Shown here in pieces: positions 57,296 through 64,000 of a stretch of DNA of 64,000 bases; within the stretch, counting starts at the first letter, position 1, and every line of letters begins with the position of its first letter. Source of the DNA: Anthopleura xanthogrammica (Eukaryota; Cnidaria; Anthozoa; Actiniaria; Actiniidae); the NCBI GenBank assembly GCA_964019055.1, contig OZ025218.1, positions 2,563,191-2,627,190 on the forward strand, in the 5' to 3' direction. The notes under the pieces are model-generated. The model was not told the origin of the DNA and ran no database searches. It saw only the letters and a program-made list of their open reading frames with translations. The position numbers were made by a program, and so were the translations under genes.

Positions 57296-57427
57296 CTAGA
57301 TTGGTACCTTCTCCATTGCTCTTTTTCCTTTACAAAGTCTGGGATTAAAAAGGCAAGACATATACGCATCATTCTCTTGAATAGAAACCATTGCAAAGAT
57401 TACCAACAGTAGCAAAAAAGATCTCAT
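57296..57427 (-). CDS. Small secreted peptide precursor, exon 2, unit 5 (two-cysteine form)
   Basis: Same as unit 4 except that residue 20 is D, as in units 1-3. Variable segment YMSCLFNPRLCKGKR, tail AMEKVPI. Intron 57462-57524, donor end 57308, inverted repeat at the 5' end 57610-57702. Together with 41568-41699 it shows the two-cysteine form has itself been duplicated. Confidence 0.6.
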   Translation of the reverse strand: MRSFLLLLVIFAMVSIQENDAYMSCLFNPRLCKGKRAMEKVPI

Positions 57428-57609
57428 TTTACTGCAGCGGTTCAGTTTAAAGTCAGGCGTTCTGTAACAAAATAATAGAAGAGAGATTATAAATATGACG
57501 CTAAAAGCTGTATTGAAAACTCACCTCATCACGATCAGTTATCCGTGTGACTTTACTTTTATCACTGAGCGACCCTTACGATCCCTCTTGGCGACCATTT
57601 CAACTGTAA

Positions 57610-57702
57610 ACAACTTGTTGCGTTAACTCCATCGGCGTGACTCGGATCTTATTAGTTCAAGTCGGTTCAAGTCACGCCGATGGAGGTAACGCAACAAGTT
57701 GT
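57610..57702. repeat. 33-bp inverted repeat at the 5' end of the peptide gene, unit 5
   Basis: Arms 57610-57642 and 57670-57702. Confidence 0.6.
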
Positions 57703-58330
57703 AATGGTCGCCAATAGGGTCGTAAAGAGACCCCAACGGAACAGTTTAAATGGTTTGCCAAGAGAATTTTCTTTTGATTCTAATAGAGATACATTAGATA
57801 ATTCTTTGGGTGTAGGTTTTTTATGATTTGGAATAAGAGCACATAGTTTTTATAAACCGTATTTTAAGGCCTTAATTTGCATTTGTGAACTTTGGAAATA
57901 ATGAGCTTCGTAATGACATGCTGTGTCAGTGTACATACATATATATATACTAAGTACCAGCATAAGGGTTATGGTTCTATTTTATTCTTTTAAATTTTTT
58001 TCCCACTTAAGACATTGATAAACTGACTTTGTAATCTTGTAAATTTGTTTCAATTATTGCTTTTTTTACTTGTAATGGAAAAACAATTTTATCTTGGCTC
58101 GCGATTTACCCTATTGCGCGCGCCTAGCGTTTTCCCTCGCACACGCAGTTTTTGTTAATGTTTATTTTTCACATATTTTGCCAAGAAACAAAATTCTTAT
58201 GAATATGGGGGGGGGGGGTGGGGGGTACCGATAAATTCTAAATTTAATTTTAAAGCTATTTCTCAGTCATTAGCTAATCAAATTTTGCATTCATCATTTA
58301 ATGAATAGAGATAATTATGAACCTAACTTA

Positions 58331-58571
58331 GGGACTTGTCAGAAATTAGCAGGGAGGAGTGGAGGTGAAAATTTTGAATCGAGCGCTGAAAATTATGTGA
58401 CCCTCCCCTTGCGATATGAATGAAATTGGAATTGGCCTAAAATAGCAAAATTTCCCCTTTTCATGGTCTGTTTTTTCATGACCCTCCCTTTTTAAGGGCT
58501 CAAAAAGTCATGACCCTCCCCTATTTTCCAACCCCCCCCCCCCCCCCCTCCGCTAATTTCTGACAAGTCCC
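58331..58571. mobile_element. TTA-flanked MITE (241 bp), unit 5
   Basis: As 29374-29612, with a longer C run. Confidence 0.65.
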
Positions 58572-58813
58572 TTAAGTTAATTATTGAATTGTAGTTTCAA
58601 CATCAGTCAGACCCTGTTTAAATAACATTTGGCAAATTACGGCTAAAATTGTTGCACTACGACAAATCTTCTCAAAGGTAAAGATAAAAAAAGCGCGAAA
58701 ATGACGTCAGTATAATAACACTCAATACGATTGGTCCATTCCTAACCAATCAGATGATCGCTTATATTGCAATGGCGTTATGCATTAAGTTTCGCAATGA
58801 TTTGAATCGGTAA

Positions 58814-59668
58814 GGGAAGGTACGTTTATTATCAGGGGGGGAAGGCTGGAGAATTCAAAGTAATTTTTCCAAAAAAACGTTTGACCCTCCCCAGCGATTC
58901 CAAAACTAAACTCATGACCCTCCCCATCCAGTATACTTAGAATACCCATGGCCCTCCCCCATGGTCACACTCAGGTTTGATACACATATGAATTTTTCTC
59001 TCGGCCGTTTATTAAATTTATTATTTCTCGTCGCAGAATAAAAACCCCCAAAAAAGCTTTTAATCACGGTTAGAATATTATTTCGACTTTTCATTTTCTT
59101 AATATCGGTCTTTTATTTTATTTAGCACACGGTGAAAACATTTTTTGAAAATTCGTTACTTTTCACAAGGCGTCAAAGTACCCTGGTGAATAAATTTTTT
59201 TCACTATTATAAATTTATTGGAAGACAATGAAATTTCAGCTTTTTAAAGTTAGAACATATAAAACAGTTGTTTAAGAATTAAACATGTAGATATTTTTGC
59301 AAAGGCACGCGAGCCCCCCGAAGTTGGAGTATATTTTGGCTCTCTCAAAGGGTCAATTATTAACAAATTCGTTTTTCTCGTTTTTCTCGGAAATGAAGCC
59401 ATATTTCGACAAATGAAACACACCATGATATATCTCGCATATAGGCCTACCTAATACCAAAATATGAGCGAAATCGAATTTTTGACTGTTGCCGGCGTAT
59501 GTTCGATTTTTGCTGACATCCCCTCTTAAAAGGATAGCCCTCCCCTAGAATAGCTTCAAATGAAATGTGTGGCCCTCCCCTTAAGCTTATAAATTTGACT
59601 ATTGACCCTCCCCTCTGAGGCTCCAGCCCTCCCCCCCCCCCCCTTCCCGATAATAAACGTACCTTCCC
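58814..59668. mobile_element. TAA-flanked DNA transposon, internally deleted form (855 bp), unit 5
   Basis: Same deletion joint as in unit 3. Confidence 0.65.
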
Positions 59669-60633
59669 TAAATAGTCTGTAAATGTTTTGACGAGCAAAT
59701 TTGACTTTGTTAGCGATGCAAAGTAACACAAACACGACGAACACCACTTAAATAATATCAACTAGATACACTTTTATTGCTCAATACAAAGAATTGGTCA
59801 AAAATGACGATTATCCGGGAGATTCCGTGTGCTAACCGGGAGACCGGGAGATAAGGTCCAAAATCTGGAGACTCCCGGATAATCCGGGAGAGTTGGCATG
59901 TCTGTATATGTAATGTTTTGACTCAACAACACTACTACAAATAAACATGAGGTACAAAGAAGTTTATTCGGACTTTCATTTTGATATTAAGAAAGAGTAA
60001 TGATAATTATTCCATGTTAAATCGGCGAATAATTGTGACATATTCCATGTTTTAAAAATCGAACGCATGCCTTTTGAGCCTCAGATTCATTCAACTCACG
60101 GCACTCGTTAAACATTTACGAACTGTCGACTGATTTACAAATATATACGAACATACAAAATTATAAAATGTAATGCAATTCTGAGGGAAGTTTTGAGCAA
60201 TTATTTGCTCGTCTTACCGTTCTAAATGAAGGACTCAAGTAGTAAACAAAATGCTGAGCCAAAGAAAACGTGTCTCCGTCAGCTCGCTTTGCTAGACCTT
60301 CTGTCTGCGACTTAATTACGTATGGTAAAACTCGGACTGGAGTTTGAAAGAAGTGGAAGTTCGACTTCAAAATGGGTATTTTCGATAATTTTTGATTTAA
60401 CTTTTTTTCCAAAATGGCTGTCCACTAAAATGGCATCTAGGGTTTTCTTTTTGTGAACTGGAAAAATAGGATTTTATGCACTAGTCAGCAATCAAATAAA
60501 ACACACATGGCAATAATATTTTAGCAAAACATAATTTGAGAGTTATGACACTTTCAATGATATGAATACTAGTGAAATGAGCTACCTTGGGTGTAAAGAA
60601 CAAAATAAAGATATAAGAGAGAAAAATATCATA

Positions 60634-60716
60634 CGCCCTTGGCGGAACTTGAACCCACGGTTTCAGTATACTAGTCCAACGGCAACAGCTCGTATCAAGA
60701 CCCTGGCTCCCATGGA
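60634..60716 (-). repeat. tRNA-derived segment, unit 5
   Basis: Same as 31675-31757. Confidence 0.45.
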
Positions 60717-62071
60717 TCCACTACCATCCAGGTATCCCAGTCTACCCTGCTACCAGGGTCTAGTTTCGATAAAAAATGCCGACCAAAAAAAAAGATAAGT
60801 AATACCGCTGTAGGATGCGCTTATTTTTACACTAAATTCCGTACCCTCGGCGGTCATTCAGTTCGATGCATAGGGACGAAATAGAATTTTGTCGTAAATT
60901 TCTCGGAAACAAAGTAATTTTTTTTCAAAATTAAAAACTCCAGGATGTATTTCATACCAAGGGCTATCAATATAAAAATATAAGCGAAATCGATTTTTGC
61001 ACTTCTTTCGATGCTTGGTCGATTTTTACAGACAGTCGCTCTGAATCTGACTCAAAAGAGACAGGAAAAAGAAGACATTGTCGAAAATGTATATTTTTCT
61101 CCTCTTAGTATGTAAGTGGTCAAATCTGCCTTTGAGTACAATTTGATCTTAAATCCTAAAAATAATATTATTGACATTTCAAATGATTAAACAAATCATA
61201 TACGAGTATGACTTGAGATAAAAACTGCACGATATGAAGTTCAGTTCTACCCGATTCGTATTCTTTTTTGCCAAAGATAAAGAATCAAGGAGCAAGAGAT
61301 CGGGTCAAAAATTGCGTCACGAGAAATAGTATTCTCATTTTTAAAGCTTATACTTTCCTCGAGCTCGATCATAAAATTACGTCTTTTGGTTTTAAACTTG
61401 AAAAAAAAAACTTGCTGCTTTCTTAAATACTACGAGAAATAGTATTAGAATTCGGGAAAAGCTCTAACTTCGGTTCACATGAGTGAATTCTTTTTACCAT
61501 TTTTTCGTTAGTAACACTGATAATGTGTAATTCATACCCCTAACTTTTGGCCATCATGCTACAAATTTCTTATATTTGTCAACAACGTTTAGCAAAACAA
61601 GGATTATACCTCCTAGTTGCGCAACATTAAATATTTGAAAAATAATCTATCTAAGTAATCGTTCTTTACGATGAGACGATTAAGATAAGCATTTACAAAT
61701 TACAAATACAGCTATCATTTTTTTGGGCCAAAAGCATTAGAAGAATAAACGATGGGATCACACAAAGAGATGGAAACATACCTTGATATACGAGTTGTGC
61801 TTTTATGCTTCAAGAAGACTTATGGTCAGAAGTGGAATTAGAGTCGCAATTTATAACAGCGCCTTAAAATAATGAATAATGATAATAATATTAATAACAA
61901 TCAATAACAAGCGTTGTCGAACCCTCATATCATTAACTGGCTAAGAATACGGTAGTTTCTAGAAGAAAGGGCGAAAGGGTTTCCTGGTCGTTTGGTTGCT
62001 TGTCTCTCATGTGCACGGAACAAATAAAAAACTATTTTGTCATGTTTTCTTGCTTTTGAAAATAAAAACGT

Positions 62072-62284
62072 TTACTCGTTTACTTCTTGTTTCCCTCTGA
62101 ACCTTAGATGACTTTTTGGAGGTTTCTTCATGGATTCCAAATAGTACCCAGTTTCTAGAAGAGAGGGCGAAAGGTCGAAAGGGCGTTCTGATCCCTCGGG
62201 GAATGTCTGGCATAGAAAGATATCACCCTCGTTTTGCATTTCAAATTTAATATGGACTTTTTGAATCCGACTCGTTATAATCAT
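62072..62284 (-). pseudogene. Frameshifted relative of the 53-codon ORF, unit 5
   Basis: Same translation as 33113-33325. Confidence 0.25.
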
Positions 62285-63854
62285 GTTTCTAGTACATGGA
62301 TTGATTCCCCTCGACGTTTGTCAAGGAATAACGCAGCATTTTTTCGTAAATACTCACACAGATCGCTTTATAACTCTGTATGTTATAATGGGCCAACTTC
62401 TCAACTTGTGGTAACCAAGGATATGTTAATTAGAGTCGCAATTTATAACAGCATAATGATATAATAATGAATAATGATAATAATATCAATAACAATCAAT
62501 AATAATAACAAGCGTTGCCGAACCCTCATATCATTAACTGGTTAAGAATACGGTTTTCTAGAAGAAAGGGCGAAAGGGTTTCCTGATCGTTTGGTTGTTT
62601 GTCTCTCATGTGCACGGAACAAATAAAAAACTATTCAATAGTAAATATACAAGAAGACTTACGTTTGAGTGCTCTTCAATGAATACATAAGGAATAATTT
62701 CTTTTGGACTGAAATGATCTGACTTATATCTTATTTGAATTCTTCAAGAATGTTGTCAATAGTATACTTTCGTTTCATCAGCTTTACATTAATTTTATTA
62801 ACGTTGTCGAACCATCATTGGCTAAGAATATGGTAGTTTCTAGAAGAATTGGCAAAAGGTTTCCTGATCGTTGATGGCATTTCTTTCATGACAGCACACA
62901 AACTACCTATTTTCATGGCCAGGAGTAGCGTTCATCCTGAACCCGCTGTACGTCAGCGGATTTCACCATGGTAATTGAATGGAAAAAGATGGGGCCGTCG
63001 AAATGTACGGGACGAAATAGGTCTCATGTAAAAGGCTTTTACAAGCAGCTACATAATTTTTTCTTCGGATATTCCATATGAAACGAGTCACAGGACTGTC
63101 AAGACATATTCCAAAAGCTTTATGGTTGAGCGAATAATTGCAAAAAGAATGCAGAACGCGTTATGCAACCTCTGTGACGCTATCACTAAGGATTATGTTC
63201 TATGCATAATTTAACGGACAAGCTTACATGAGATATTTCTATACTACATTATGTAGCTTGAATTTATCAAACCACACTAAACCTTCAAAAAGTGGCAAGA
63301 CAATGCCTTCATAGTTTTCAGGGCAAATTTAATGGCAATCTGTTAAGTGTGTGACGAAAATAGGCAATCATGCACCCTTTGAGACTTGTGATTTTCGCAT
63401 ATATTAACTACAAATTCAAGGAATTGCTACGCAGTCACAATAAATTCCCACTAAAAACACAGGTCTCTGTCTATCTTAATATTAATGCTGTTTGCGTTAG
63501 AATTTGCAAAAAGAACAGGTTTAAGAGCAAACTGGAAAGGCTTATCATGTAGAACAAGATATGAATTTTGCTTAGCGAAAAGATGATCACTAGTGACTAC
63601 TGTAAGGATCGATTTGGGCATTTTTGGTAGCGATAATCGGTCAAACATTATATCTCCTAGAATATTAGAATTTAAGCTTGCTGTAAGAAGATGTCAGTGG
63701 GGAAATGTGTCACTATTCTTTGTAGTAAAATCATCAAAAAGGAAAGGTAAGATTTTCTGTTCTGAATTAAATTTATAGTCAGATAAGTCCGAGAGATATA
63801 ATACAAGATAGATTGATTTGGGCTGTAGAGAGAATTTGAGTATGTGATATCTAT

Positions 63855-64000
63855 CTATATATATATATATATATATATACACCTACTTGCAAGAACGTTG
63901 TCATACAACATTTGAGCATTTGTAGTTTAGTGGATTAGGAATAAATTAAAAGTACAAAAGAAGATCATTGAAGCAGAACTCTTTCTTTTGTACTTTTAAT
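63855..64000. mobile_element. (TA)n-flanked foldback element, unit 5 (cut by window end)
   Basis: Left TA run, left arm from 63880 and the start of the right arm are present. Confidence 0.55.

Larger units (their letters stand above)
53047..64000. repeat. Tandem array unit 5 (partial, runs off the window)
   Basis: Matches unit 4 nearly base for base from 53047 to the TAA-flanked element, which here is the short 855-bp form, and then continues as in units 3 and 4. The window ends inside the (TA)n foldback near 63880-64000, so the array probably continues beyond it. Confidence 0.8.

Overview
This is a eukaryotic window, AT-rich (about one third G+C by eye), with few genes, GT-AG splice signals, AATAAA signals and many short inverted-repeat transposons. 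Repeat styles (GGG- and CAGAGG-ended MITEs, CCCTCCC-rich spacers, the CCCTAAAAGATACC motif, a decayed Crypton/ZMYM2-type recombinase exon) suggest a marine invertebrate, most likely a cnidarian. That assignment rests on memory of repeat families and is weak.

Layout. (1) Bases 1 to about 4617 are single-copy here and compact: four or five short intronless ORFs on both strands, one with a PC4-like single-stranded-DNA-binding domain (1071-1562, -), one proline-rich with a basic motif (2745-3215, +), and two unrecognised neighbours (3514-3882 and 3904-4416, -). The density, tight signals and strand switching look like a virus-like or large-transposon insertion. (2) From about 4618 to the window end there is a tandem array of five long units: 4618-15547, 15548-24515, 24516-37314, 37315-53046 and 53047->64000. 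Units differ mainly by transposon insertions and internal deletions. Units 4 and 5 are almost identical, and the right half of unit 3 matches them.

Each unit carries one minus-strand gene for a small secreted precursor: exon 2 at 10215-10349, 19557-19691, 28332-28466, 41568-41699 and 57296-57427, with a probable 3' coding exon at 7620-7694, 16969-17043, 26004-26078, 39326-39400 and 55057-55131. A non-coding first exon is joined to exon 2 by a 63-nt GTGAGT...TTACAG intron conserved in all five copies. Signal peptide, tail and splice sites are nearly invariant, but the roughly 15-residue segment before a basic processing site exists in two very different forms: a cysteine-free form (units 1-3) and a two-cysteine form ending in a GKR site (units 4-5). 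This is the pattern of a tandemly amplified, fast-evolving secreted peptide family (neuropeptide, antimicrobial or venom-type; function unknown). It is the most interesting content of the window.

The rest of each unit is repeats: a 915-bp hAT-like element in unit 1 with empty sites in the other units; a TAA-flanked element that is 3.35 kb in unit 4 and 0.86 kb in units 3 and 5; further MITEs with TTA, TA or 9-bp duplications; a (TA)n-flanked foldback; a tRNA-derived segment; and three copies of the recombinase pseudogene. Exon boundaries and homologies were judged by eye, without alignment software or transcript data.
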